From: Membranipora membranacea
Lineage: Eukaryota > Bryozoa > Gymnolaemata > Cheilostomatida > Membraniporidae
Length of the DNA: 64,000 nucleotides
NCBI GenBank assembly: GCA_914767715.1
Contig: OU612068.1
Span: 186,001 to 250,000 of the forward strand
Direction: 5' to 3'
Within the stretch, counting starts at the first letter, position 1. Each line of letters opens with the position of its first letter. Positions 1 through 19,583 of the stretch are shown in pieces. The position numbers and the translations under genes were made by a program. The notes under the pieces were generated by a model. The model worked only from the letters and a program-made list of their open reading frames with translations, had not been told where the DNA came from and did not search any database.

Positions 1-360
1 TTGTAGGTTGTATGGGTGGTATGATACCACATCTCGATATATGACTAGTTATGTTATATTTGTAGGTTGTATGGGTGGTATGATACCACATCTCGATATA
101 TGACTAGTTATGTTATATTTGTAGGTTGTATGGGTGGTATGATACCACATCTCGATGTATGACTAGTTATGTTATATTTGTAGGTTGTATGGGTGGTATG
201 ATACCACATCTCGATATATGACTAGTTATGTTATAATTGTAGGTTGTATGGGTGGTATGATACCACATCTCGATATATGACTAGTTATGTTATAATTGTA
301 GGTTGTATGGGTGGTATGATACCACATCTCGATATATGACTAGTTATGTTATAATTGTAG

Positions 361-8189
<7,829 letters not shown>

Positions 8190-8435
8190 GCCTTACAATC
8201 TCATCACTCACTACTACTTCTGGGGTAAGAGCACTATCCTTCTCTCTCTCTCTATCTCTCTCTCCCATCTATAAGCTGATCAATAAGCTAATATATATAT
8301 AGAGTGTATAGTAATATAGTACATAACAGATGATATTCACAACTTTGAAAAGTACAGTATTTCCCTAAACCGACTCACTGACCATGCGCTATTCTTCAAA
8401 ATGATTAGCGGTTGTGATATCCAAACGCTCATATC

Positions 8436-8441
8436 AATAAA
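8436..8441 (+). terminator. Candidate TNPO1 polyadenylation signal
   Basis: AATAAA about 250 bases after the TNPO1 stop codon, the first canonical hexamer downstream. Inferred from position only. Confidence 0.4.
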
Positions 8442-10063
8442 TGAGGTACATTAGAAAGGATACAAGATATGACAACTTCCATGGGTCTGGGTATATTTGT
8501 AATTCATTGTAAAATTCAAAATTGTAATTTGAATCGTCAAAAGTGATAAACAATGTGACAGCGATTGCACGTACAGGGAGAGGACAATTACAAGAATTTT
8601 TGTTAAACCTTCGTTTGCCAAAATATTGTTTATTGTAGCAAAAATATCGAACAAAATTTAATAATAATGTGTTACTAATAGGAAATGCTTTATTATAAAA
8701 CTCCTTGTGATAAACTCATGATAAAAACATTAGAGGTGCAAACACAATAAGCATTGTAAACCTAGATCATCAATTAGCCGATAGGAAGTCAATAACCAGT
8801 AGAACCAGAACACTGGCCTTGTGAACCTCCCATCAGCTACAGAATTAGTGTCTTACACAATCGAGCAAGCTTAATAAACACTCCGACTTCCTTATACGGT
8901 GTACACCCCCCTCTCTCACCCCCCCCCCCCATCTTAGGCTGATTATATAAGCAGAGGGCATACCACACAAGATTACAGTATGATTATTACGTTATCCACA
9001 GACATGAGTTTCACATTGAGACCGGTTGCCTCAGTGTGCAGCGATAAATGTCTATTATGTATATTTTTCAACATTGGTTATGAATTCTTGTTTATAGTAT
9101 TCTAAGCTTTATTGTGGTTCAGTGAAGACTGATAGATGTTTTCTGTTTTGGTTGTCACCTCATTACGTTTTTCACAAGAGCCCAAATAAAAACCTTTTTT
9201 TTCTTCCTCGCTTTTTTAGATGAATAATAATAATTTAGAAAATCTACTGGAGTTGAGATTGTATATTCTCATGGCTTTTAGGTAACTGTGGGACTAAAGG
9301 GAACTGCTGTGGCTGTGGCTAGCTGGGAGCTTCTACAGCTGCTGCACATAACGGGTACAGCTTCTGAGAACTACGGGTTGTTCTGGGTATGGCAGACCCT
9401 TCATCTCTTGACTTAATCATCAGATGGATGAGAACGCCATGAACCGTATCACCGGGGGTACGGCGGTACATTACAAGAATACAGCCAGTTAGAAATGTCC
9501 TCAAAGACTGTTATGTGAACAACGTTCAGATGAAACGTTCAAGGAATGCTTGAGAGAAACACACAAAGGAAGTATGATAACATCAGGATATCACGGATAT
9601 AGAATGAGTCATAATACTGAGTCTAGTCATCACAGAGTGTATCTATTTTTTATAGCAGTAAATAGATTGCAGGTTTCTATTTTATCTCAGCTAAGTATTG
9701 TATCACATCACTCACTAGAATATCTGTGAGCTGTATAACTGATATAGTTAATACGCTGTGGCTGTGATGGATGGTATAGCTTGTGATTAGCACACTTGTA
9801 TTATTTTTTGTATCAAGTTTTACTGCTTCTGGCCAAATGTACATCAAGTCCATAGATACCTGTGATAATTACTGGGTCTCACAATGATACTCCATTCTAA
9901 ATTTTACACAGACACGAAACTGCTGAACCGACTGAAATTCTCTATAAACGCAAGTAGCATTATAACATCTACAAAATCTATCAGGCTGAAACTGCTGTTT
10001 CTTCAATTTTTTTGGATTAAATGGTTGGGCTGAGTTAATTTTGTTCTATCATCACTATACTGA

Positions 10064-10095
10064 GGGAGGGCGGGTGGGGATGGGCGGTGGGTGGG
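10064..10095 (+). other. Potential G-quadruplex
   Basis: Seven runs of three or four G within 32 bases (64-66, 68-70, 72-74, 76-79, 82-84, 89-91 and 93-95 after 10000). The first four are separated by single bases, which matches the strongest class of quadruplex motif. It lies in an otherwise AT-rich intergenic region downstream of both the TNPO1 and Ig-gene 3' ends. Confidence 0.7.
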
Positions 10096-10763
10096 ATACC
10101 TGTGGGTACTTTGTGGGGTAACTGTTAACCATCACACGTCACTACATTGTCATCGTCTATCATCAACTGCAGTACTCTTTTTTTCAAATTAGGTCAAACC
10201 ATAACTTGTTATCGCTGCCATCGAGATTTTTGTGAGAGAAGGAAACCGCTGATAACATGTGCTGTCTAAGGTTTACTCTGATTTGGCACTAGCATTGAAT
10301 CATTTTTGCGTCATGCTCGATTCTTTTTGTAATATCTTGTTAAGTGAATCCAATCAACTAACTATGCTGCTTCGTTAACTAATAAATTACCTGACCAAAT
10401 CTTTGCCTTTTAAGACTAGGCTTTTTGCAAGGACACACCATTTTTAAATACATTGATCATGTATAAAATGCTACCATCAACAACACTGATTCTGCAAAGG
10501 GTTTTTTTTTTCTCAATACAGCATTCTTTGCTTCTAAGCTGAATTAAGAAAAAATAAAATGAAAAAAAATCGATATCATAATGATAGTAACATCATATTG
10601 CTGATGCTGTCGACTCTCTGTATAATGTTGAGTGGTTGCCAAGGTTTGGTATTTCTCGCAAAGTTGTAAATTTTTAGGGGACAAACCTCATAACTTTATC
10701 ATTTTAATATCATGTAAAGGAGACTAGGAGCAAACTATTGAGCAAGCAAAAGTGTCTATCATG

Positions 10764-10769
10764 TTTATT
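10764..10769 (-). terminator. Candidate polyadenylation signal of the Ig gene
   Basis: AATAAA on the - strand, about 150 bases after the proposed stop codon at 10918-10920. It supports 10918-10979 as the terminal exon. Confidence 0.4.
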
Positions 10770-10917
10770 GCATTAAATACGGTGTATACATTTATAACCG
10801 TGTATACATAAATACAGTGTATACATATATAACGTGTTTCTATGTCATCTCCCGTCTCAGTGAGAAGTCTCAGTGAGAAGTCTCAGTGAGAAGTCTTTGT
10901 TAGTTACTCCGTCATCT

Positions 10918-13900
10918 CTATATCATGTAGCGGTAGACCACACACAGAGTAGACACTGGTGCCTTCACCTCATTGTAACCTGCAGCAGCAGCAGCACTGT
11001 CTCTCATTTATTCTTTATTGGTGCAGTTATCTGCTCCCAAAAACTCTGTAGCTTTTTGTACTTATTTTCTGTAATAAAACAGTACGCTATCATGAATACA
11101 GTTTATTTATAGCTCAACGTAGGTTAACATCAGCTTACTTTACCCTGCATGGCCTCACACATTCACACTCTCATAGTAAGCCGCAGCAGTCATGTACCCA
11201 TTGATATATGAATGTATATCAGTGTGTGTACCCTTTATTTGGTATTTCCAATACCAAATACTCTACAAATGTAGAGTATTTTTTAATTTGGTATTTGAAA
11301 TTGTTGGAAACACAGTACGCTGTCAACCCGCTCTTAGATAAGAGACTTTCATGCTGAATTAGGTGAGGGTTCTAACTAATGTTATCTCAACACCCAACTT
11401 CAAAACTAAAATAATTATAAAGTCTGAATGCAAGGGAACGGCACAACTCTGGAATACCTTTCTTGATGCTTTTATACACTGTTGAAAGATATATATAAAA
11501 AATTTATCAACTGAATATGGAACTTGAAAGCAGTGAACACATTTGTATATGTATAACATTTGGTATCTGCTTCTTTGGAAAGGATTGAGTAAATTGGTGA
11601 GCACTTATACCCTTCGTCATGTGAGGTGAGGTTTGATTTACGAGGGCAACCCATAAAGCTTTATTATTAAGTCTATGGTGCAACCCAATGTCTGTTATGA
11701 TGTTTTCATCCTTTCAAGGGAAGAGTGATGGAATTAGCGATTCTGCAGTTTACTGTTAACAGTTACATGAATGTCAGCACTTACCCACTAGACCTTTATG
11801 TACATCTGGTAGACTTTCGCTCTTCTGTCTAGATAATCGACTCTCCGGCTCCGCTGACTTAGCTCTGATAAACTCCTTACGATGATGGAACACTATGTTG
11901 TTGTACTCGAGAGCTGGTATTATATCCGATGATTTTAGTACTTTGCCGCCACTGAGTGATTTTTTACTTTTTTTCGGCAGTGTCTTGGATTTTTGTTGTG
12001 GAATGGTTTCTATTTTCTCGCATGGTTTTTCAAAAACTTCTTCATTGTCTGAGAGAGACTCCAAATTCCACCAATCCCAGCAGTGTTTGTTCCTCTACAA
12101 TATAAGACAGATTACTTCTCAGATATGATGGCTTCTCCTCTGCTAACTCTCCATGTTCTACATTAGGAAAGCTAAACCACTATTCTACATACTCCATATC
12201 AGTGCAGCAGACTACTGAGCATTGCGCTTATTGTGGGAGAAAAGCATTGTGCCAAAAGAGAAGATACTAGGTACATGAATATGATACTAGTTGGTATAAT
12301 TGGGTTGTTTTACCATCATGAATAAATCGTTGTTAGGATCCATCTCCTGCTCCTCTTGTGACTTCCACTCTGTTATTGCTGCTATATTTGGTTTTCTTGA
12401 TACATTTCTTCTACGCCTTCTCATCACCTCTGTAATATAAGTAACCAAAAACCCTCAAAGATTATAACTACAGGTTACAGGCTTCAAATGTCCCTGACTA
12501 AACGGACATCTCATACTCTAAACCTAATACTAATCCTTGTAAATGCCTGAAAGAAGTTCATTTCCTGCGATCGTGTCGGTGATGAAATGCAAAGTGGCAG
12601 CGTTAGCCACACATATCCAAATTTAAATTTTAGATCTTTGGACTCTGTTTTTTCATTGTAAAGTTAATCACATATAACTTGCTGGGGGAGGAGGGGGGCA
12701 ACAAATACAGAGCCTCTTTTATCCTCTCAAGTCAAGTCTTGATGTTCAAAGAGAGCCGAGGTATTATTGAGAGCCACATTCTTGCTGATCTCATTAACCT
12801 ACATGGTAATGATGTGTTAAACCTGCTAAGACTAGGATTAATCTAAACTAGAGAGTGACTGTTTGTATAAAAGCTTTAGCTCTGTAGGCTGCTGGCCGTT
12901 AATTAGTGATCACTTCTCATAGATAAGCACATTAAATACAAGTTATCAGTCAGCATACTGATGATTCTATAACCTATAGATTGTATGAACAATGTGATTA
13001 GGGTCTAATTATTTTGCCTATCATCCTTACAACAAGCCTAGACTTCTGTTCTGAATTTCCCCAAAATCGAATACAAGTATCTTGTTTGATAGAGAAGAGG
13101 TGTTTCTGTTGCCAGCAAACTCCAAGTCATAAGTGCTCCTGCTGTAAGTTAGTATAAATGATTTCTGTGAGGATGCTTGTTTGTTTGGTGGAATGTAAGA
13201 GGCAGCCCGAGCTCCCCTACTAAGAGTGTATGTGTTCTCACATCCTTACATAGGACAATTAGAGTATATTATTAAATGAAGTATGGTTACCTTTGACGGT
13301 TATGAATCCCATAGTAGAGCAGGATCCCTCACAGTTAGAAGCTATACACCTATACACTCCCTCCTGGGCTCTCGTTATATGTGTGATTATCAGAGAGTAC
13401 TTATTCTGAGTATCATCCTCCTCAAATATAAATCTCTCGTTACATCTCATAATCTCATCATCATCGAGAGTCCAGCGGATATCTGGAGCTGGGAATCCTG
13501 CTATGATCACAGAGAGTGTCACTGTACATCCCTTATCTACCTCGAAAGAGCTCAATCTCACCAAACACTCCGGAGCTGTAATCATACAAATATAACATCA
13601 GTGGATTAAAGTCATCTAAACGCAGAAGCAAATATTACAGGATAATTTCACCTGATCTCATACTTGGATTCCGTGTCAAAATGCCATGGCCAAAATGCCA
13701 TTGGGACAAAATGCCATTGCCATAATGCCATTGTCATAATGCCATGGCCATAATGCCATAGGTGAAAACACCACTGCACAATTTACCAATGCCAAAATAC
13801 CAGTTGTACAAAACGCCAGTTGTGTCAAAATACCAGTGGATATAAAGCCAGATGTGTCAAAATACCAGTGGATATAAAGCCAGATTGGACATAATACCAT

Positions 13901-16900
13901 GCGGGACAACATACCATATCCCAAAATACCATTGCCAAAATGCCAAAATATATAACCAAAGGAGATCAAGCCACATTGTATTTTTTTAGTCACATTACAG
14001 CTGCGGGTTGCTTGATCATAGTAGGGGGTGGTTCAGTTGGTTAGAGCCATCTCCTTCACTGTTCAAGTCTCAAAGTTTCTTCGTTCAATTTCAATGATAT
14101 CTGGGGTTTGTTGGGATCCACAAACTGAGAGCTAGTAACTTGTAATAAATATTTCCCAACCATTCCTTAGAATAATATGGCAATAACTTTGGATTATTAC
14201 CAATTTTTTTTTGAAAGCCAAGTCTTGACTCATCGCTGCCCTAGAGACTCATGCTTACTAATGACATTGATAAGACTACGATGATTGAACATAGAGCAGG
14301 TTATCTCTGTGTTTATTAGTTGTATAAAAAGTTACAGTTACAACTAACAGGAAGGAAAAACTCTGTTCACCCAAAATGAACTTTCACAGTAGGCCATGGC
14401 CATAGTATTCAGCAAAGCCATTTAATAGGGGCTTGTGACTCACAGGATGTTCACAACTTGAATTTCATGTTGTAAATTTAGTATAAATGATGATGGATAT
14501 GGATAAGTTTCTAACATCTCTTCTGACCATATACACATTCAACAAAATTTGTTTTCCTACTCGAGGGTATGAAAGCTACATAGTCTACAGAGCCGTTTCG
14601 TCAAAATGTGGTGTTACTATGCAGAGCTTTTGTTTCTCTTAAATAGTTATATAATGTAACTTCTTTTGATTCCATTTAAAAAGAATGTTGAGAATTTTAT
14701 ATGTTCAACCCAAAAATTTACTGATTTAATTACGATAAACCACCAAAGTTATCTTCCACCTGTAATGGACTGCGTAAAATGCACAGGACACACAATTACG
14801 TCCCATTTACTATTGAAAATCTATCAATAATCATTCAGATAGCACAAGCATTTAAGCTGTAATACACAGCAAAGAACTTGTTATACAGAACCTTTGCCAC
14901 AAAATTAAGAACTATTGGCGAATTAAAAAATTATTTTGTTACCCACCGGACTGAAAACATATTGACAAACTTATAACAAACTATAACAAAACTTGTGTAA
15001 ATTAAATTAAGTAACATAACAAAATGTGTGACTATTGTAGTGTAGAACAAAATTCTCCTATACCGATATGTATGCCAAAATATAACCCACCAGTGTTGTG
15101 ATGCGCAGGTCGGCGTACAGGAATCCTGAAAAAAATTTTGACTAAAGACTAAAGCAAGTTGAGTTGAAGCCAATATTTTTATATTCTTATTAGATCCCGA
15201 ACCAGAATTTGTGAAACCAAAATAATTATTTTATATTATCTATTACTATTATTAAATCCGAACATAAAAATGTGCACCTTAGATTTAAACATTTCAGATC
15301 AACAATTCCTTACGGATGAACACAACTAAAATAAATTTATGTGTTATTATAAGAAATTATACAATAACAAAATTGTTACAGAAATATCTGACACCAACTT
15401 TCAATGGAAAACCAAGCTCATGCATTGATAATGCCAGCAACAAAATTAGTGCCAGAAAGCATCAACGTCCTACTATCAAGAAACCTTGGATGACTAAGCA
15501 GTTATTTACACTCACCAAAGAGGGTACTAAACTTCACAAAATAAGCAAAAAGCATTCAAAAACCATAGAGGAAATTTAAAAATCATTGTAACAAATTTGG
15601 CATTAGATGGGCGCAGTACAACTAACACAATCAATATTATAATGGAAAAACTTTACGGCCATTTTATTGATGGAAGAATCACCCAGGGTTTAATTTTATA
15701 TCTTTCAAAAGCTTTTGATACAATAAATCACAGCGTTCTAATAAGTAAACAGATATTTTTTTCAGATATTATCCCCCCTCATAGCGACTGTAGGAAAATT
15801 ATCTTTTAAATAGAAAACAGTTTGTATTGGTAAATGAATTAAGTCGGTTTACTGCCTGTCATGATCGGTGCACCCTAGGGTTCGTTCTCGGCCAGCACTA
15901 TTTATAATTTATAATGTTGACCTTTTAAATGTATAACCTGATCTAAATTGAAATTTTTTTGCTGACAATACTAATAATTTTAGCACTGAACCTGAAATTA
16001 CGAAGAGCAATTTTACCTCAGATAAATGAATGGTGTATCACCAACTGTCTTGTCATAAACTATGAGAATACCTTTTTGAGACCTCGAACAACATTTTTGA
16101 CCAGAAGATTTACAGCTCATATTCCTGAACTTTTTTAGAAGAAAGAGGAACAGCATAACTATCTATGAACATTTTAGAAGCCTGAAAAAGGAATTAGATT
16201 TAACCCTGATGATGATACAAGCACTCGGTCCAGCCATTGAGCAGAATCTAGAATTAGAGTTCTGGGGCCACGCAAGTGTCAGCCAGATAGGACTCTGTGT
16301 GACATCAAGGGAATTAAACCAGGGGTCACAGTTCTCATATTTTTGAAAAGCTAAAAATCATGCCATTACAAATGCTTTGTGAATATAAAGTTTTGAAACT
16401 TTTATTTATTTCATACTCAATTCAAAATATTTTCAATATGATAACAAACCATGAATACAGCGCTTGATCCAACAAACTTGAATTTATGAAAACCAATAAC
16501 AAGCGAGGAGAGAGGTCCATGTTAAGAAATTGCATAGGCTTGTTCAAAAAGTTCATACCGGAGGTGTGGGTAGGGCCAGAGTGCAATCATGCTAGCCTTC
16601 ATGACGCCGGTAATAGCATCAGAAAAGACCAGTCAAAACCCTTCAAGCCAAGACATAAAGTTGGTCAAATTTAGAGAGTCAATTAACTTGGCATAACCCA
16701 CAGAGTTGGCGACTTGACGGCGCAATATTTGGCTGCAATTTCTGCAACACACACTAGCCTTCAGTACAATGGGGCCCAACTACCCCAAGCGAAAAAAATT
16801 CAAATGTAGAAACTTCGAGACCTGAACAGTGAAGGAGATGGCTCTAACCAACTGAACCACCCCCTACTCTGATCGAGCAATCCGCAGCTGTAATGTGACT

Positions 16901-19583
16901 AAAAAAAAGAACAACGTGGCTTGATCTCCTTTGGTTATATATTTTGGCATTTTGGCAATGGTATTTTGGGATATGGTATGTTGTCCCGCATGGTATTATG
17001 TCCAATCTGGCTTTATATCCATTGGTATTTTGACACATCTGGCTTTATATTCACTGGTATTTTGACACAACTGGCGTTTTGTACAACTGGTATTTTGGCA
17101 TTGGTATATTGTGCAGTGGTGTTTTCACCTATGGCATTATGGCCATGGCATTATGACAATGGCATTATGGCAATGGCATTTTGTCCCAATGGCATTTTGG
17201 CCATGGCATTATGGCCGGGTACCCATACTTGTCATATATACTTATTATTGCACATAACAATTCAGGCTCGAGTAGTAGTTCCGACGGCCTCCAAAGGACT
17301 TGTTGTTATCTGCATGTTAGACTGCATCCCCTGACCTGACCTGAGACCAGGCTAAGTGACCAGTTACAGGTTACCACCCTCAACGGCCCTCACCGGCCCT
17401 CAACAGCCAAAACAATAAGTACACAGAAAATTGACGGAATTTAATTACTTTTATTTCACTTATAGATCCCGATCATATCAATAATTCGATTTCAGAGTAT
17501 GTTGATTAATTTAAAGGCGCCAAATTTGTTAAATTTTAATTCCGTTAATTTATTAGAATGTTTCGAGTCAGGCTGCTAATTTTAATCCTAATTTTAATCC
17601 TATGTATATTTCTATCCTGTATGTATAGTATGCTGAAGATATAGAGCCTCTCTCTATCTATTCTGTATGTCTTATCAGAGAGAATGAATTAACATCTTCC
17701 TAATCCTATGCTGCTGTTTTTCTGATGTGTTACTTACAAAAATATTCAGGAATAAATTTAGAAGTATCATCTTATATTGATGCGGAGGGTAGAGGAACAA
17801 TAAATACCATCAAACATTAGCACGTGTATAAGTGATCGATGAGAAGATGGCCTGATGTATATCTTACCAGCATGCTGTTTATGGTAAAGTATAGTATAAT
17901 AGTTTGTTTACATATTTTAAACAAAGCCTGCTTTGACAAGGTTTTGCTAGAGACAGCTTGTAAAGACAGTCTTATGTTATGCCTTTACACTTGTCACAAA
18001 AAAAGCAATCGACTTCCATACACGTGTTCGGAGGTAACAAACTTGTTTTTAATCAAATCCACTCCGATAGTTAACAGTTTTCCGCTAATTACGGCCACTA
18101 GTGCTGTGAAATGACATAGATCCTTGACGTAGACATTGGGATAGCGCAATGAACAGCAACGACACCAAACTATACGCTGAGGCAAATCTTCAGGGGAAAC
18201 TCCTAATCTGGTGGCTATATAATACATTATATATAATATTATCTGAATCATAAGGGGCATGTGTGCCTAACACATTACTACATTGTATGTACACGGTACA
18301 CTTACTATGGTCTTATAAAACCTCTACAAACATATTGTGTTTGTAATCTTTTCGAAAGTATTGCAGAAGATGTATTCTACTATTAGTTTAGTCAAGGAGT
18401 TTAGTTACTTCTAGCTCTCCTTGGTTTAGTTAGTAATAAGCGACCCTTATATATTACTGCGCTATTAATCAGGCTAGGTCAGAGTTCTCAGGCTTTATTA
18501 ACTCATTGGATTTACAATGCTGCGCCTAATGGATGCATTTTTCAAAACCAAAACAATATGACCTGACTGCAATCTCATACTTTTAAAAGTCCAAAATAAG
18601 ATTCTGATGAAGATTCCAACTAAACCTGCTTACTGATTACGCATTAATGTGCGTAGCAACTGATAGAGCAGATTGCCAAAGCTATCAGGGAATGGTCGTC
18701 CGATCCCTCCAAGGTTTCCCCTATGAAGAACAATGCAGTTGGGATAGTCCAATAGTCGTTATTATTCTATATGCAGCTGAAGATTGATTATAGGAGGCCT
18801 CATCACAATATAACTGGTGAAGAATTGTCCGTTCCATTGTCATGTTGTCTTATCGCCACTTGTACTCCTCTAATAGGCTCTTTCCAGCATATTTCTTATT
18901 CCCCGGGGGCCGTCGGAGGGGGGCGTTGGAAGGGGAAGAGTCTGGGGAGCTCAGACTAATTCATATATATGCTTTTGGCACAGTCATTCAGTCATGGCAA
19001 CAGGGTAAAACCATTGATATGAATATATATCAGTGGGTATAACATGCCAGTCTAACAAGGTAGTTTTATGTTGTCCCATTCACTTTTGTGTGTCTGTACA
19101 CAATGTCAAAACAAGAGGTGAGACTGCATCATAATCTCCTCAGATAATGATGTTGGACTAATTTTCTAAATAAAAAATCAAATCTAAAAAATAATGCCGA
19201 ATTTATGGTTCTAATAGCAAAACAGTTACAGAAAAAGGAAGATAATTCTATGGAGAGTGTCTCTCAAGTTTTCCTTTTTGATGCACCAAGAAGGGTATCA
19301 AGTGAACATTGATCTGATATGAATGCTTTGTCCTCCCTGATCAGACCCCCCGATCAGACCTCCCTGCTCTGACCTCCCTGGTCTGCCCGATCCCTGATGT
19401 GACCTCCCTGATGTGACCTTCCTGATCAGACCTCCCCGATCTGACCACCGATCCCTTATCTGACCTTCCTGATCTGACCGATCCCTGATGTGACGTACCT
19501 GTGAAGTTATCTGAAGACGAGCTGCTGTTTCTCTTACTATTAATCACCAGTGGCATGACGCTCTCCTCTTCTGTGAGCACCAT
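10918..19583 (-). CDS. Single I-set Ig-domain protein, unknown family
   Basis: Proposed exons on the - strand, 5' to 3': 19583-19499, 13575-13291, 12429-12314, 12094-11785, 10979-10918. Splice phases agree at every junction and the sum is 858 bases: 285 codons plus TAG. The second exon is a clear intracellular-type I-set Ig domain: GFPAPDIRW in strand C, then YRCIASN in strand F. The usual B-strand Cys is Val (VTLSV), so the canonical disulfide cannot form; this is common in titin-like muscle Ig domains. No signal peptide or transmembrane segment. The N-terminus is Ser-rich (NSSSSSDNF). After the domain come an Arg cluster (MRRRRRN), an acidic stretch and a Lys/Ser-rich tail. The middle exons are well supported; the first exon (ATG at 19583) and last exon rest on phase, splice motifs and a nearby polyA signal. 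Further 5' exons are possible. The ~5.9-kb first intron carries the foldback element. No family assigned. Confidence 0.6.
11243..11300. repeat. Hairpin-forming inverted repeat
   Basis: 'aatactctac' and 'gtagagtatt' pair around a 4-base loop, with outer 'taccaaat'/'atttggta'-like arms. It lies between the last two exons of the Ig gene. No known function. Confidence 0.5.
13667..17223. mobile_element. Foldback-like transposon with long inverted repeats
   Basis: The left arm (13667 to about 14080) is the reverse complement of the right arm (about 16808 to 17223). Each arm is about 410 bp of short degenerate sub-repeats built on 'aatgccattg' and 'ataccagt'. The ends read GATTCCG... on the left and GGTACCC... 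on the right as inverted, and both sides are bordered by an exact 8-bp direct repeat CATACTTG (13659-13666 and 17224-17231), a good target-site duplication. The inner end of each arm carries a tRNA box-A-like segment (GGTTCAGTTGGTTAGAGCC at 14031-14049 and its complement near 16840). The 2.7-kb centre holds decayed non-LTR reverse-transcriptase fragments and no transposase. Long arms of sub-repeats are typical of Foldback elements. It sits in the first intron of the Ig gene. Short open frames across the arms are repeat artefacts. Confidence 0.8.
15316..16070 (+). pseudogene. Decayed non-LTR retrotransposon ORF2 fragments
   Basis: Broken frames with reverse-transcriptase signatures: KKPWMT linker-like sequence (about 15478), RSTTNTINII then LYLSKAFDTINHSVLI (15612-15750; motif A normally reads D-x-SKAFDT), and FADNTNNF (about 15955; FADDT-like motif C with the second Asp changed to Asn). 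Several stops and frameshifts. Lies in the centre of the foldback element. Confidence 0.75.
18040..18214 (-). other. Possible orphan coding exon
   Basis: After a tatatag acceptor (18215-18216) an open - strand frame reads TRLGVSPEDLPQRIVW, then a Cys-containing CRCC and KDLCHFTALVAVISGKL. Composition looks protein-like and less AT-rich than its surroundings. No strong phase-matching donor leads to the Ig exon, so it is not included in that gene. It may be a missed exon, a decayed gene or chance. Confidence 0.25.
19328..19498. repeat. Degenerate tandem repeat of GATCTGACCTCCCT type
   Basis: About ten imperfect copies of a 10- to 15-base unit built on 'ctgatctgacctcc'. It starts directly downstream (on the - strand) of the splice donor of the proposed first exon of the Ig gene (donor 19497-19498), so it occupies the start of that intron. 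Confidence 0.7.

Larger units (their letters stand above)
8190..10917. other. Intergenic stretch between TNPO1 and the Ig gene
   Basis: Holds the TNPO1 3' UTR, AT-rich sequence, a less AT-rich block at about 9280-9500 readable in several short frames on both strands (no recognised product), and a G-rich tract at 10064-10095. No gene supported. Confidence 0.5.

Noticed and set aside
9280-9504. Possible exon (either strand) in a less AT-rich block
   Set aside because: Several frames are partly open but none has matching splice sites or family resemblance.
11359-11654. Minus-strand ORFs of 60-81 codons
   Set aside because: Not phase-compatible with the Ig gene, no recognised motifs, AT-rich composition like the surrounding intron.
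13676-17334. Two open frames of 105 and 137 codons with WHFGNGILGYGM-type sequence
   Set aside because: They are mirror readings of the two foldback arms; the apparent protein repeats follow the DNA sub-repeats.
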